Source of the DNA: Herbaspirillum sp. WKF16
Lineage (GTDB): Bacteria > Pseudomonadota > Gammaproteobacteria > Burkholderiales > Burkholderiaceae_D
Length of the DNA: 64,000 nucleotides
Direction: 5' to 3'
Assembly: GCF_028993615.1 (NCBI RefSeq)
Contig: NZ_CP118632.1
Span: forward strand, 2,480,001-2,544,000
Below, one piece after another: positions 34,513 through 43,487 of this stretch (position 1 is the stretch's first letter; each line of letters begins with the position of its first letter). Both the position numbers and the translations under genes were made by a program. The notes under the pieces are model-generated. The model searched no databases and was not told where the DNA came from. It was given only the letters and a program-made list of their open reading frames with translations.

Positions 34513-35355
34513 TCAGTTGGATTCTGCGGTCGGGCTGTGCATGGGACGGCGCAACGCGGGGTCGAATGGGTTGATGCGGGCTGACAGCGCCGCGGCCTCC
34601 CGCTGCAGCATCTGCACCACCACCGGCAAGCGTTCCGCGTTCAGGCGCGCCGTGATGGTGCCCACGCTGAGGGCGCCGACGATGCCGCCGGCGCTGTCGA
34701 ACAAGGGCACGCCCAGGCCCGCCATGCCATCCAGCAGCCCCTGCTGGCGCGCCGCGTAGCCGGTCTCGCGCACGCGATCGATCTCGGTGCGCAGGTAGAC
34801 CTCGTCATACACGCCGAACTCGCGCAGGCGCGGCACGTTGTAGCGAATCACTTCATCGCGCTCGGCCTCGGGCAAGAAGGCGAGGATGGCCAGCGCGCCC
34901 TGCCCCACGCCCAGCGCCACGCGTCCGCCGATGTCGCCGGTGAAGGCGCGGATCGGCAGCGGGCCGTCGACGCGATCCACGCAGACGGCGTCGAAGCGGG
35001 AGCGCACCAGCAGGAACACCGTATCCCCCAGGCTGCCGCACAGGCGCAGCAAAGCCGGACGGCACAGGCTGCGCATGTCCGAGGCATTGCCGGCGCGCGC
35101 GGCCAGTGAAAACAAATCCATGCCCAGGCGATAGAACTTGCTGCGCTCGTCCTGCTCCACCATCGCCTCGCCCACCAGCGACTGCAGCAGGCGGTGGGTA
35201 GTGCCCTGGGTCAGGCCGACCGCCTTGGCCACCTGGGTGACGCGCATGCCTTGCGGCGGTGCGTCGGCCAATGCGCGCAACACCGCGAAGGTGCGTGCGA
35301 TGCCGTTGACGGGCGCCTGCTTGTCCGGGGAGCTCTCTGCGTGGTCGCTGTTCAT
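34513..35355 (-). CDS. IclR-family transcriptional regulator
   Basis: 280 residues from the ATG at 35355; the frame is open to 35412 but the family begins after it. N-terminal winged helix (ARTFAVLRALADAPPQGMRVTQVAKAVGLTQGTTHRLLQSLV) and an effector domain with FRLGM-like YRLGMDLFSLA and PLFDSAGGIVGALSVG. IclR proteins often regulate aromatic or carboxylate catabolism and divergent transport operons. The 200-base region to the ABC operon contains an AT-rich inverted repeat that is its likely operator; ghrA follows in the same transcript. Confidence 0.92.
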   Translation of the reverse strand: MNSDHAESSPDKQAPVNGIARTFAVLRALADAPPQGMRVTQVAKAVGLTQGTTHRLLQSLVGEAMVEQDERSKFYRLGMDLFSLAARAGNASDMRSLCRPALLRLCGSLGDTVFLLVRSRFDAVCVDRVDGPLPIRAFTGDIGGRVALGVGQGALAILAFLPEAERDEVIRYNVPRLREFGVYDEVYLRTEIDRVRETGYAARQQGLLDGMAGLGVPLFDSAGGIVGALSVGTITARLNAERLPVVVQMLQREAAALSARINPFDPALRRPMHSPTAESN

Positions 35356-35417
35356 GGTGCGGCTTGCCTGGTGGATGGAATGCTGCGCGGCGGGCGCAGC
35401 AAACCATTTCATTGGTC

Positions 35418-35439
35418 GGAATATTTATTAAAAATATCC
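35418..35439. promoter_or_regulatory. Candidate IclR operator in the divergent region
   Basis: ATATTT (35421-35426) and AAATAT (35432-35437) form a perfect inverted repeat with a 5-base spacer, flanked by GGA and CC. It lies in AT-rich DNA between the IclR start and the ABC operon. Confidence 0.5.
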
Positions 35440-35555
35440 TGACAGATGAAATACGATATCAGAATTGGCAAGGAAATTGCATACCGTTGGGAACAAGTTG
35501 GCGGTGCATATCGATTCTGCGACCGCCGTCACTCCAACCGGTAAAGGGGCTTGCC

Positions 35556-36641
35556 ATGTCGTTCCTCACGCTGACCAATGTCAGCAAGTTCTACGGTGAT
35601 ACCCAGGCGGTGTCGTCCTTCAGCCTCAGCGTGGAGCAAGGGGAATTCATTTCCCTGCTGGGCCCCTCCGGCTGCGGCAAGACCACCACCCTGCAGATGA
35701 TCGCCGGTTTCGAGGCCGTCAGCGGCGGACGCATCGAACTGGACGGGCGCGACATCACCCATGCCAGGCCGAATACCCGCGGCCTGGGCATCGTGTTCCA
35801 GACCTATGCCTTGTTCCCGCACATGACGGTGGAGCAAAACGTCGCCTTCGGCCTGGAGATGCGCAAGTGCCCCGCGGCCGAACGCGCCGAGCGGGTGGCC
35901 CAGGCGCTGGCGCTGGTGCACCTGGAGAAACACGGCCGGCGTTATCCGCGCGAACTCTCCGGCGGCCAGCGCCAGCGCGTGGCCCTGGCGCGCGCGCTGG
36001 TGATCAAGCCGCCGGTGCTGCTGCTGGATGAACCCCTCTCCAACCTCGATGCCAAGCTGCGCGAGGAGATGCAGTTCGAATTGCGCGATATCCAGCGCAA
36101 GGTAGGCACCACCACCATCATGGTCACCCACGACCAGAGCGAAGCCATGTCGATCAGCGATCGGGTGGTGGTGATGGAAGCCGGGCACGTGACCCAGGTC
36201 GGGCGCCCGCTGCAGGTCTACGAGCATCCGGCCAACCGTTTCATCTCGGGCTTCGTGGGCAAGGCCAACCTGCTCGAAGCGGAGGTGCTGGGTGCGGCCG
36301 GCGAGCGCGCCGAACTGGCGGTGGGCGATATCCTGCTGACGCTGGAGGCGCCCGACACCGGCCTGCGCAGCGGCGCGCGAGCGCTGCTCGGCTTACGCCC
36401 GGAGAAGATCCGTTGCGTGGCCCCCGGCCAGGGCCGTTGCGACGGTCTTGTGCTGCGGCGCTTCTTCCTGGGCAGCCAGTGGCTGCTTGAGGCGGCGACC
36501 CCGCTGGGCAAGCTATCGGTGCTGCTGGCCAACGACGGCGCCGGCGTGGCCGAACCCGGCGCAAGCATCGGCCTGTCCTGGAACGACCACAGCCTGCGCC
36601 TGGTGTCGAGCGCGCGCGGCGCAGCCGAGGTGCCGGCATGA
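35556..36641 (+). CDS. ABC transporter ATPase, polyamine/opine type (PotA-like)
   Basis: 361 residues from the ATG at 35556 (GGGG ribosome site). Walker A GPSGCGKTTTLQ, Q-loop FQTYALFPHM, signature [15 protein letters not shown], Walker B LLLDEPLSNLD and switch His in MVTHDQSEA are intact. A C-terminal TOBE-like domain follows (about 280-355). It energises import by the two permeases that follow; its stop overlaps the first permease start by ATGA. First gene of a seven-gene operon to 42279. Confidence 0.93.
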   Translation: MSFLTLTNVSKFYGDTQAVSSFSLSVEQGEFISLLGPSGCGKTTTLQMIAGFEAVSGGRIELDGRDITHARPNTRGLGIVFQTYALFPHMTVEQNVAFGLEMRKCPAAERAERVAQALALVHLEKHGRRYPRELSGGQRQRVALARALVIKPPVLLLDEPLSNLDAKLREEMQFELRDIQRKVGTTTIMVTHDQSEAMSISDRVVVMEAGHVTQVGRPLQVYEHPANRFISGFVGKANLLEAEVLGAAGERAELAVGDILLTLEAPDTGLRSGARALLGLRPEKIRCVAPGQGRCDGLVLRRFFLGSQWLLEAATPLGKLSVLLANDGAGVAEPGASIGLSWNDHSLRLVSSARGAAEVPA

Positions 36642-37525
36642 GGATCGCCGCCACCGCTTCCGTATCGACGCCGGCCCGCCGCAGCCAGGCAGCCTGGTGG
36701 ATGTCGGCGCCGGCCATCGCCCTGTGCACGGTGATGCTGCTGGTGCCGCTGCTGCTCACGGTGGTGCTGTCGTTTAACGTGTTCGACGCCGACGCCGGCC
36801 CCCGGGCCGGCACCTTCACGCTGCAGCACTATGCCGACGTGCTGTCCGATCCCTGGTACTACGCCATCTTCTGGCGCACCTTCTGGATATCGGCGGCGGT
36901 GACCCTGATCTGCGCGCTGGTGGGCGCGCCCGAGGCCTGGATCCTCAACCGCATGACCCGTCCCTGGCGCTCCATCATGCTGCTGGTGGTGCTGGCGCCG
37001 CTGATGATCTCGGTGGTGGTGCGGGCCTTCGGCTGGAGCATGCTGCTGGGCCCGGAAGGCCTGGTCAACGGCGCCTTCGCGCTGTTCGGCATGGGGCCTT
37101 ACAAGATCCTCTACACCGACCTGGCGGTGATCATCGCGCTGGTGCACGTGATGCTGCCGTTCATGGTGATCCCGGTATGGACCTCGCTGCAGAAGCTCGA
37201 TCCCTCGCTCATCCATGCCGCGCTCTCGCTCAACGCCTCGCCGGCCACGGCGCTGCGCCGCATCGTGCTGCCGCAGGTGATGCCCGGGCTGCTGTCGGGC
37301 AGCCTGATCGTGTTCGGCCTGTCGGCCAGCTCCTTCGCCATTCCCGGCCTCCTGGGCGGACGCCGCCTGAAGATGATGGCGACCCTGGTCTACGACGAAT
37401 ACCTGCACGAACTGAACTGGCCGCTGGGCGCCGCCATCGCCTTGCTGCTGCTGGCGGCCAACCTGGTGGTGATGCTGGGCTGGAACCGCATGGTCGAGCG
37501 CCGCTACAAGAAAGCACTGGGGTAA
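36638..37525 (+). CDS. ABC transporter permease, PotB-like
   Basis: 295 residues with about six membrane helices and the EAA loop HAALSLNASPATALRRIVLPQVMPGL (near 186-215) that contacts the ATPase. It belongs to the spermidine/putrescine/opine import family. Overlaps the ATPase gene by four bases and is followed three bases later by the second permease. Confidence 0.92.
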   Translation: MRIAATASVSTPARRSQAAWWMSAPAIALCTVMLLVPLLLTVVLSFNVFDADAGPRAGTFTLQHYADVLSDPWYYAIFWRTFWISAAVTLICALVGAPEAWILNRMTRPWRSIMLLVVLAPLMISVVVRAFGWSMLLGPEGLVNGAFALFGMGPYKILYTDLAVIIALVHVMLPFMVIPVWTSLQKLDPSLIHAALSLNASPATALRRIVLPQVMPGLLSGSLIVFGLSASSFAIPGLLGGRRLKMMATLVYDEYLHELNWPLGAAIALLLLAANLVVMLGWNRMVERRYKKALG

Positions 37526-37528
37526 GAA

Positions 37529-38323
37529 ATGAACAAGAACGGACCTGCCGCCCTGCTGTTCAACGCGCTGGTGATCGGCTTCATGCTGGCGCCGATCCTG
37601 GTGGTCTGCGTGATTGCCTTCACGCCCGAAAACACGCTCACCATCCATGGACCGCAATTGTCGCTGCGCTGGTTCAGGGCAGTGTTCGACTATCCCGATT
37701 TCGTCAGCGCCTTCTGGAACAGCCTGTGGCTGGCGCTGCTGTCGGCCACCATTTCCACCGTGATCTCGGTGCCGGCGGCGATGGCGCTGATCCGCCATCC
37801 GCACCGCTGGTCGGGGGTGCTGCAGGGGCTGTTCCTGTCGCCGCTGATCATCCCGCACCTGGTGCTGGGAGTGGCCCTGCTGCGGCTGTTCGCGCTGGTG
37901 GGCGGTGCCGGCAGCTTCAGCTGGCTGGTCGCCGCGCATGCGCTGGTGGTGATGCCTTACACCATGCGCCTGGTGATGTCGGCCCTGGTCGGCTTCGACC
38001 GCAGCGCCGAGCAGGCGGCGCTGTCGCTGGGGGCCGGCCGCGCCACGGTGTTCCTGCGCATCACCTTGCCCATGATCCTGCCGGGCATTACCGGCGGCTG
38101 GCTGCTGGCCTTCATCAACAGCTTCGACGAAGTGACCATGTCGATCTTCGTCACCTCGCCTTCGACGGTGACCTTGCCGGTGCGCATGTACATGTACGCC
38201 ACCGAATCGATCGATCCCATGATGGCGGCGGTATCGGCGCTGATGGTGGCCGTCACGGCCGCAGCCATGTTCATCCTCGACCGCATCTACGGGCTGGATC
38301 GGGTATTGGTGGGCCGCGCATGA
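37529..38323 (+). CDS. ABC transporter permease, PotC-like
   Basis: 264 residues, six membrane helices, EAA loop EQAALSLGAGRATVFLRITLPMILPGI (near 164-190). Second pore subunit of the same importer. Its TGA overlaps the ATG of the following 2Fe-2S gene, tying transport to the oxidase genes by translational coupling. Confidence 0.92.
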   Translation: MNKNGPAALLFNALVIGFMLAPILVVCVIAFTPENTLTIHGPQLSLRWFRAVFDYPDFVSAFWNSLWLALLSATISTVISVPAAMALIRHPHRWSGVLQGLFLSPLIIPHLVLGVALLRLFALVGGAGSFSWLVAAHALVVMPYTMRLVMSALVGFDRSAEQAALSLGAGRATVFLRITLPMILPGITGGWLLAFINSFDEVTMSIFVTSPSTVTLPVRMYMYATESIDPMMAAVSALMVAVTAAAMFILDRIYGLDRVLVGRA

Positions 38324-38637
38324 AGACCACCATCGACCAGCGGGAACGCCGCCAGCTGGTGCGCCTGGCCGAGCGCGAGCGCCTGCCCGTGGCCTTCACG
38401 CTGGATGGCCAGCCGGCCACGGCGCTGGAGGGCGACACCGTGCTGACCGCCGTGCTGACCTGCCGGGCGCGCCTGCGCATCCATGAGTTCGGCGAGCAGC
38501 CGCGCGCCGGCTTTTGCATGATGGGCGCCTGCCAGGATTGCTGGGTCGCCACCGCCGACGGCGAACGGCTGCGCGCCTGCTCGACCTTCATCCGCGCCGG
38601 CATGCGGCTGCTGACCGGCGCCGGAGGCGCGCCATGA
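38320..38637 (+). CDS. 2Fe-2S subunit of an HcnA/opine-oxidase-like complex
   Basis: 105 residues. Four cysteines Cys66, Cys71, Cys74 and Cys87 (FCMMGACQDC and LRACST) give the C-x4-C-x2-C-x12-C ligand pattern of plant-type ferredoxin domains as in HcnA and the gamma subunit of D-hydroxyproline dehydrogenase. It moves electrons between the two flavoproteins encoded next. ATGA overlaps occur on both sides. Confidence 0.9.
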   Translation: MKTTIDQRERRQLVRLAERERLPVAFTLDGQPATALEGDTVLTAVLTCRARLRIHEFGEQPRAGFCMMGACQDCWVATADGERLRACSTFIRAGMRLLTGAGGAP

Positions 38638-40070
38638 GCCGGCCGCCGGTGATCATCGGCGCCGGCCCGGCCGGCATGCGCGCCGCACAGACCCTGGCCG
38701 CATACGGCCTGCGCCCGGTGCTGCTGGACGAAGCGCCGCGCGCCGGCGGCCAGATCTACCGCCAGCCGCCGTCCGGATTCACGCGCCGCCGCACGCAGCT
38801 CTACGGCTTCGAGGCCGGCCGCGCGCGCGCCCTGCACGAGACCTTCGCCAGCCTGCGCGGGCAGCTCGACTATCGCCCCCAGACCCTGGTCTGGAACGCC
38901 CAGCCGGGCCTGCTGGACCTGATGGAGACCGGCACCCTGGCGGCCTCGTCCCTGTCGTGGGACGACCTGATCGTGGCCACCGGCGCCACCGATCGCGTGC
39001 TGCCCTTCCCGGGCTGGACCACGCCCGGCGTCTTTACCCTGGGCGGCGCCCAGGTCGCGCTCAAGTTCCAGGGCTGCGCCATCGGCGAGCGGGTGGCGCT
39101 GGCAGGCTCCGGCCCCCTTCTGTACCTGGTGGCCTACCAGTATGCGAAGGCCGGCGCCAGGGTCATGGCGGTGCTCGACAGCGGCAGCATGGGCGACCGC
39201 CTCGCCGCCCTGCCCGCCATGCTGAACCAGCCGGCGGTGCTGGCCAAAGGCATGTATTACCTGGCCTGGCTGCGCCTGCATGGGGTTGCGGTGCATACCC
39301 GAGCCCGCGTGTTGCGCGCCGAAGGCGGGGCGCGCGTCGAGGCGCTGGTCTGGCGCCGCGAAGACATGAACGACGCGCAGGCCAGCCCCGGCCCCGAGCA
39401 ACGCATCGAATGCGACGCCGTCGGCTTCGGCCACGCCTTGCGCCCGGAGACCCAACTGGCCGACCTGCTCGGCTGCCGTTTCGGATTCGATCCCGTGCAG
39501 CGCGCCCAACTGCCGCTGCGCGACCCCGCCGGCCGCAGCAGCGTGGCGGGCGTCTACCTGGCCGGCGACGGCGCCGGCATCATGGGCGCCGACGCCGCCG
39601 AATTGGCCGGCGAACGGGCCGCCCTGGCGCTCTTGCAGGACCGCGGCATGGCCGTCGACCGCGCCCGCATCCACACCCTGGAGGCGCGACTGCGCCGCAT
39701 CGGCGCGTTCCGCCAAGGACTGGAGCGGGCCTTCCCGTTTCCCCGGCGCTGGGCCGAGACGGCCCCCGACGCATTGCTGGTGTGCCGCTGCGAGAACATC
39801 AGCGCAGGCGAGCTGCGCGGCGCCGTGCGCGATTGCGGCGCGGGCGAGCTCAACCGGCTCAAGGCGCTGACCCGGGTCGGCATGGGGCGCTGCCAGGGGC
39901 GCATGTGCGGCGTGGCCGCCGGCGAGATCCTGGCCGCAGCCGCTCAGGTGCCGCTGTCCCAGGTCGGACGGCTGCGCGGCCAGGCGCCGGTCAAGCCGAT
40001 TCCCATCGGCATGCACTGCCGGCAGATGCCGCATGCGGCGCCGGCCGCAGCGCCGGGAGAAGACGCATGA
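38634..40070 (+). CDS. FAD/NAD-binding oxidase subunit with BFD-type 2Fe-2S domain (HcnB/OoxA-like)
   Basis: 478 residues from the ATG at 38634. Dinucleotide motif PVIIGAGPAGMRAAQTLAAYG at the start, GGQIYRQP after it, a second nucleotide site ERVALAGSGPLLYLVAY near residue 155, and GVYLAGDGAGIMGADAAE in the FAD site. The C-terminus holds Cys384, Cys386, Cys420 and Cys425 (LVCRCENI, MGRCQGRMC), a BFD-like [2Fe-2S] cluster. This is the alpha subunit architecture of octopine/nopaline oxidase, HcnB and D-hydroxyproline dehydrogenase. ATGA overlaps link it to its neighbours. Confidence 0.9.
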   Translation: MSRPPVIIGAGPAGMRAAQTLAAYGLRPVLLDEAPRAGGQIYRQPPSGFTRRRTQLYGFEAGRARALHETFASLRGQLDYRPQTLVWNAQPGLLDLMETGTLAASSLSWDDLIVATGATDRVLPFPGWTTPGVFTLGGAQVALKFQGCAIGERVALAGSGPLLYLVAYQYAKAGARVMAVLDSGSMGDRLAALPAMLNQPAVLAKGMYYLAWLRLHGVAVHTRARVLRAEGGARVEALVWRREDMNDAQASPGPEQRIECDAVGFGHALRPETQLADLLGCRFGFDPVQRAQLPLRDPAGRSSVAGVYLAGDGAGIMGADAAELAGERAALALLQDRGMAVDRARIHTLEARLRRIGAFRQGLERAFPFPRRWAETAPDALLVCRCENISAGELRGAVRDCGAGELNRLKALTRVGMGRCQGRMCGVAAGEILAAAAQVPLSQVGRLRGQAPVKPIPIGMHCRQMPHAAPAAAPGEDA

Positions 40071-41236
40071 AGCGCCTCGATAGCGAGATCCTGGTCATCG
40101 GCGGCGGCATCGTCGGCAGCGCGGCGGCGCTGGCGCTGGCGCGCGCCGGGCGTCGCGTCGCGGTGCTGGAGCGTGACCTGTGCGGCGCGCGTTCCAGCGG
40201 CATCAACTATGGCGGGGTACGCCGCCAGGGCCGGGCCGCCGTGCAGCTGCCGCTGGCCCAGCGCGCGCACCATATCTGGTCCGGCCTGCGCGAGCTGATC
40301 GGCATCGACGGCGAGTACGTGCGCAGCGGCCATTTCAAGCTCGCGCGCAGCGCCGCCGACATGCAGGCGCTGGAAGCCTATGCCGAGCTCAGCCGCCCCT
40401 ATGGCCTGGACATCGAACTGATCAGCGGCGAGCGCCTGCGCCGGCAATGTCCCTGGCTGGGCGGCGCGGTGATGGGCGGTTCGCTGTGCCCGGAAGACGG
40501 CCAGGCCAACCCGCGCCTGGTGTCGCCCGCATTCGCCCGCGCCGCGACGGCCGCCGGCGCGGCCGTGCTGGAAGGCTGCGAAGTGCTGCAGGCCGGGCAT
40601 GACGGCAGCGCCTTCGTGCTTGAGGCGCGCCATGGCGGCCAGGCGCTGCAGGCGCGCGCCGCGGTCCTCATCAATTGCGCCGGCGCCTGGGCCGGCAAAC
40701 TGGCCGCCGCCTTCGGCGAAGACGTGCCCATGACCAGCGGCCACCCCAGCATGGCGGTAACCGAACCCATTCCGCATTTCCTGCCGTGGAGCCTGGGCGT
40801 GGAAGGCGGCTCCATCTATTGCCGGCAGGTGGCGCGCGGCAACGTGGTGCTGGGCGGCGGACGCGGCTACGTGCTCGACGCCGACCGCGCGCGCGCCTCG
40901 CACGACTCCATCCTGGGATTGCTGCCGCAGGCGGTCGAACTGCTGCCGGCGCTGCGCCATGTGCAGATCATCCGCACCTGGAGCGGGGTCGAAGGCTACC
41001 TGCCAGATCGCCAGCCCGTGCTCGGCCCCAGCGCCACGCAGGCCGGCCTGTTCCACGGCTTCGGCTTCTGCGGCGCCGGCTTCCAGATCGGCCCGGCCGC
41101 CGGCGAAGCCCTGGCAGAACTGGTGCTGCGCGCCCGCAGCCCGGTGCCGCTGGACGCCTTCTCGATTTCCCGTTTCAACGCAGTCGCCGCAGACGCATCG
41201 TCCCACCCACTTGTCCCGGAAAGGAAAATCTCATGA
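40067..41236 (+). CDS. FAD-dependent DAO-family oxidase subunit (HcnC/OoxB-like)
   Basis: 389 residues from the ATG at 40067. FAD fingerprint EILVIGGGIVGSAAALALARAG, catalytic-domain features SSGINYGGVRRQG and GGGRGYVLD, and the DAO C-terminal GLFHGFGFCGAGFQIGPAAGEALAEL. This is the beta, substrate-oxidising subunit of the opine/amino-acid dehydrogenase trimers; it oxidises an amine C-N bond to an imine. The substrate cannot be chosen by sequence. The stop overlaps the start of the binding-protein gene by ATGA. Confidence 0.9.
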   Translation: MKRLDSEILVIGGGIVGSAAALALARAGRRVAVLERDLCGARSSGINYGGVRRQGRAAVQLPLAQRAHHIWSGLRELIGIDGEYVRSGHFKLARSAADMQALEAYAELSRPYGLDIELISGERLRRQCPWLGGAVMGGSLCPEDGQANPRLVSPAFARAATAAGAAVLEGCEVLQAGHDGSAFVLEARHGGQALQARAAVLINCAGAWAGKLAAAFGEDVPMTSGHPSMAVTEPIPHFLPWSLGVEGGSIYCRQVARGNVVLGGGRGYVLDADRARASHDSILGLLPQAVELLPALRHVQIIRTWSGVEGYLPDRQPVLGPSATQAGLFHGFGFCGAGFQIGPAAGEALAELVLRARSPVPLDAFSISRFNAVAADASSHPLVPERKIS

Positions 41237-42279
41237 TCCCGTTCACCCGCTTCGGCGCCTGCGCCGCCCTGGCCATGCTGGCCGCCGCCGGCTCCGCGCA
41301 GGCCCAGACCAAGACGCTGTACATCGGCATGAACGGCGGAAATATGGAAAAGACCTTCACGCAGTTCGTGTTTGGGCCCTTCGAGCAAAAGCACAATGTG
41401 AAGGTCGTGGTGGTGCCGGGAGGCTCGGCCGATATCCTGGCCAAGGCCCAGGCCGCGCGGGACAAGCCGCAGATGCACGTCATGTTCCTCGACGACGGCG
41501 TGATGTTCCGCGCCGTGGGCATGGGCCTGTGCGAGAAGCAAAAAACCAATCCGAACCTGGCCAGCCTGCTGCCGGCGGCGCACATCAAGGACGACATGGC
41601 CACCGGCGTGACCATCAGCGTCACCGGCCTGGCCTACAACACCAAGGTCTATGCCGAGAAGGGCTGGGCTCCGCCCACCTCCTGGCTGGACCTGGCCGAT
41701 CCCAAGCTCAAGGGCAAGGTGGTGTTCCAGTCGCTGCCCTCGTCCACCTTCGGCCTGCATGCCTTCCTGGCCTTCAACAAGCTCAAGGGCGGCACCGACG
41801 CCAACGTCGATCCCGGCTTCAAGGCCTGGCCGGCCAGCATCGGCCCCAATGTCGTGGAATACATCTCCAACTCCGCCAAGATTTCCGAGATGGCGCAGAC
41901 CGGCGAAGCGGCGCTGTTCCCCTACACGCCGACCCAGTCCACCATCCTCAAGAGCAAGGGCATCCCGGTGGAATACGTGCAGCCCAAGGAAGGCGCCGTG
42001 GTGCTGATGGTGGCGCAATGCGTCATCGCCAACAACAGCGAACCCCAACTGGCGCAGGAACTGGCGGCCTACCTGCTGAGCCCGGAAGCGCAGGCGAAGG
42101 CGCTCGACGGCGGCAACTACAATCCGACCAACACCAAGGTCAAGGCCGGCGGCGCCTCGGCCGCAGAGCAGCAAAGGATGATGGATTTCGTCAAGAACGC
42201 GCGCGTGGTCGACTGGGAAGAGATCAACAAGAATCGCAGCGCGTGGAACAGCCGCTGGACGCGTTCGATCGAACGTTGA
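41233..42279 (+). CDS. ABC transporter substrate-binding protein, PotD-like
   Basis: 348 residues, signal peptide cleaved after AQA (near residue 24). Polyamine/opine-family binding protein pattern (TLYIGMNGGNMEKTFTQFVFGPFEQKHNVKV, AYNTKVYAEKGWAPPTSWLDL). Last gene of the operon; a terminator follows at 42312. Placing the binding protein after the oxidase genes argues that uptake and oxidation serve the same substrate. Confidence 0.92.
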   Translation: MIPFTRFGACAALAMLAAAGSAQAQTKTLYIGMNGGNMEKTFTQFVFGPFEQKHNVKVVVVPGGSADILAKAQAARDKPQMHVMFLDDGVMFRAVGMGLCEKQKTNPNLASLLPAAHIKDDMATGVTISVTGLAYNTKVYAEKGWAPPTSWLDLADPKLKGKVVFQSLPSSTFGLHAFLAFNKLKGGTDANVDPGFKAWPASIGPNVVEYISNSAKISEMAQTGEAALFPYTPTQSTILKSKGIPVEYVQPKEGAVVLMVAQCVIANNSEPQLAQELAAYLLSPEAQAKALDGGNYNPTNTKVKAGGASAAEQQRMMDFVKNARVVDWEEINKNRSAWNSRWTRSIER

Positions 42280-42311
42280 AGCGCGATACCGTAACTTCTC
42301 TGGCTGTGTTT

Positions 42312-42342
42312 GCACCTCTCCGGCGAGAGGTGCTTTTTTTTT
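42312..42342 (+). terminator. Terminator of the ABC/oxidase operon
   Basis: Perfect 9-bp stem GCACCTCTC (42312-42320) / GAGAGGTGC (42325-42333), CGGC loop, nine T to 42342. Confidence 0.95.
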
Positions 42343-42482
42343 GCGGAGCGCCGGCATCGCCGCGGCGTTGGGCGTTCAGGGGTGGAACGGGCGCGATTTC
42401 AGATATCCATAGACGAAATGCTTCCTTCTAAACATCCCGTCGCCCCACTACGCTTTGCCCTCCGATCAATCGTGGGGGCAGT

Positions 42483-43442
42483 ATGCAAATCAGAAAACGA
42501 CTCAAGGCATTGGCATCAATCTCGGCGACCGCAGTCCTGCTGCTGTCGGCGGGCACGGCAAGCGCGCAGGAGGTGAAGGAAATCCGGGTCGCCCTGCAGA
42601 AAGGCGGGCTGCTGGCCATCGCCAAGCAGCGCCAGGTGCTGGAGCAGGAATTCAAGCAGCAGAACATCGAGATCAAATGGTACGAGTTCGCCTACAGCAA
42701 TCCACTGCTGGAAGCGCTGAACGCGAACAAGCTGGACTTCGGGTCGGCCGGCAGCGCCCCGCCGATCTTCGCCCAGGCGGCCAGCGAGAACCTGGTGTAT
42801 GCGGCGACCCAGCCGGCCGGCCTCAACAGCGAAGGCATCCTGGTCAAGAAGGGTTCGGCGATCAAGGGAATCGATGACCTGCGGGGCAAGCGGATCGGCG
42901 TCGCCAAGGGCACCAGCTCGCACCACTTCCTGGTGGCCGCGCTGGACAAGGCGAAGATCAAGCTGGACGACATCAAGGTGTCCTATCTCGCGCCCTCGGA
43001 CGCGACGGCCGCATTCGATCGCGGCGACATCGACGCCTGGGTGATCTGGGATCCTTACCTGGCCATCGGCGAGCGGGTGCACGATGCCCGCAACATCACC
43101 AGGGACCAGCGCATCGTCTTTTCCAACAACTACCTCATGGCCAACCGTGAATTCGCCACCCGGCATCCGGACCTGCTCAAGCGCCTGGTGGACCGCCTGA
43201 TCGACATCGGCGCCTGGGCCGAGGGCAACCGTGGACAGCTGGCGCAACTGCTGACCGACCAGACCGGCATCCCCCTCGACATCGAGAAGATCGTGGTGGA
43301 ACGCGGCACCTTCGGCATCAAGTACCTGGACGACAGCATCACGGGCCAGCAGCAGGATGTGGCCAATCGCTTCGCCGACCTGGGACTGGTGCCCAGGCGC
43401 GTAGACGTCCAGAAGATCGTCTGGAAACCGGCAGGCCGCTGA
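42483..43442 (+). CDS. Orphan aliphatic sulfonate-type substrate-binding protein (SsuA-like)
   Basis: 319 residues, signal peptide ending ASAQE near residue 28. SsuA-type landmarks: EIRVALQKGGLLAIAKQRQVLE, FGSAGSAPPIFAQAA, GKRIGVAKGTSSHHFLVAAL and DAWVIWDPYLAIGE. Likely binds an alkanesulfonate or a taurine-like compound outside the cytoplasmic membrane. No permease or ATPase is adjacent. It is convergent with a four-domain rhodanese gene, 45 bases away, so its context is sulfur metabolism. Confidence 0.9.
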   Translation: MQIRKRLKALASISATAVLLLSAGTASAQEVKEIRVALQKGGLLAIAKQRQVLEQEFKQQNIEIKWYEFAYSNPLLEALNANKLDFGSAGSAPPIFAQAASENLVYAATQPAGLNSEGILVKKGSAIKGIDDLRGKRIGVAKGTSSHHFLVAALDKAKIKLDDIKVSYLAPSDATAAFDRGDIDAWVIWDPYLAIGERVHDARNITRDQRIVFSNNYLMANREFATRHPDLLKRLVDRLIDIGAWAEGNRGQLAQLLTDQTGIPLDIEKIVVERGTFGIKYLDDSITGQQQDVANRFADLGLVPRRVDVQKIVWKPAGR

Positions 43443-43487
43443 TGTGTCGTCGCGGGAAGGCCGGCCGTCCTCGCCTTCCCGGCCCGG

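Noticed and set aside
36218..37939. 573-codon open frame on the minus strand
   Set aside because: Antisense to the ABC ATPase and permeases, which carry intact motifs.
38970..40066. N-terminal extension of the DAO-type flavoprotein into the preceding gene
   Set aside because: The upstream frame is a shadow of the HcnB-like gene; the FAD fingerprint begins right after the ATG at 40067.
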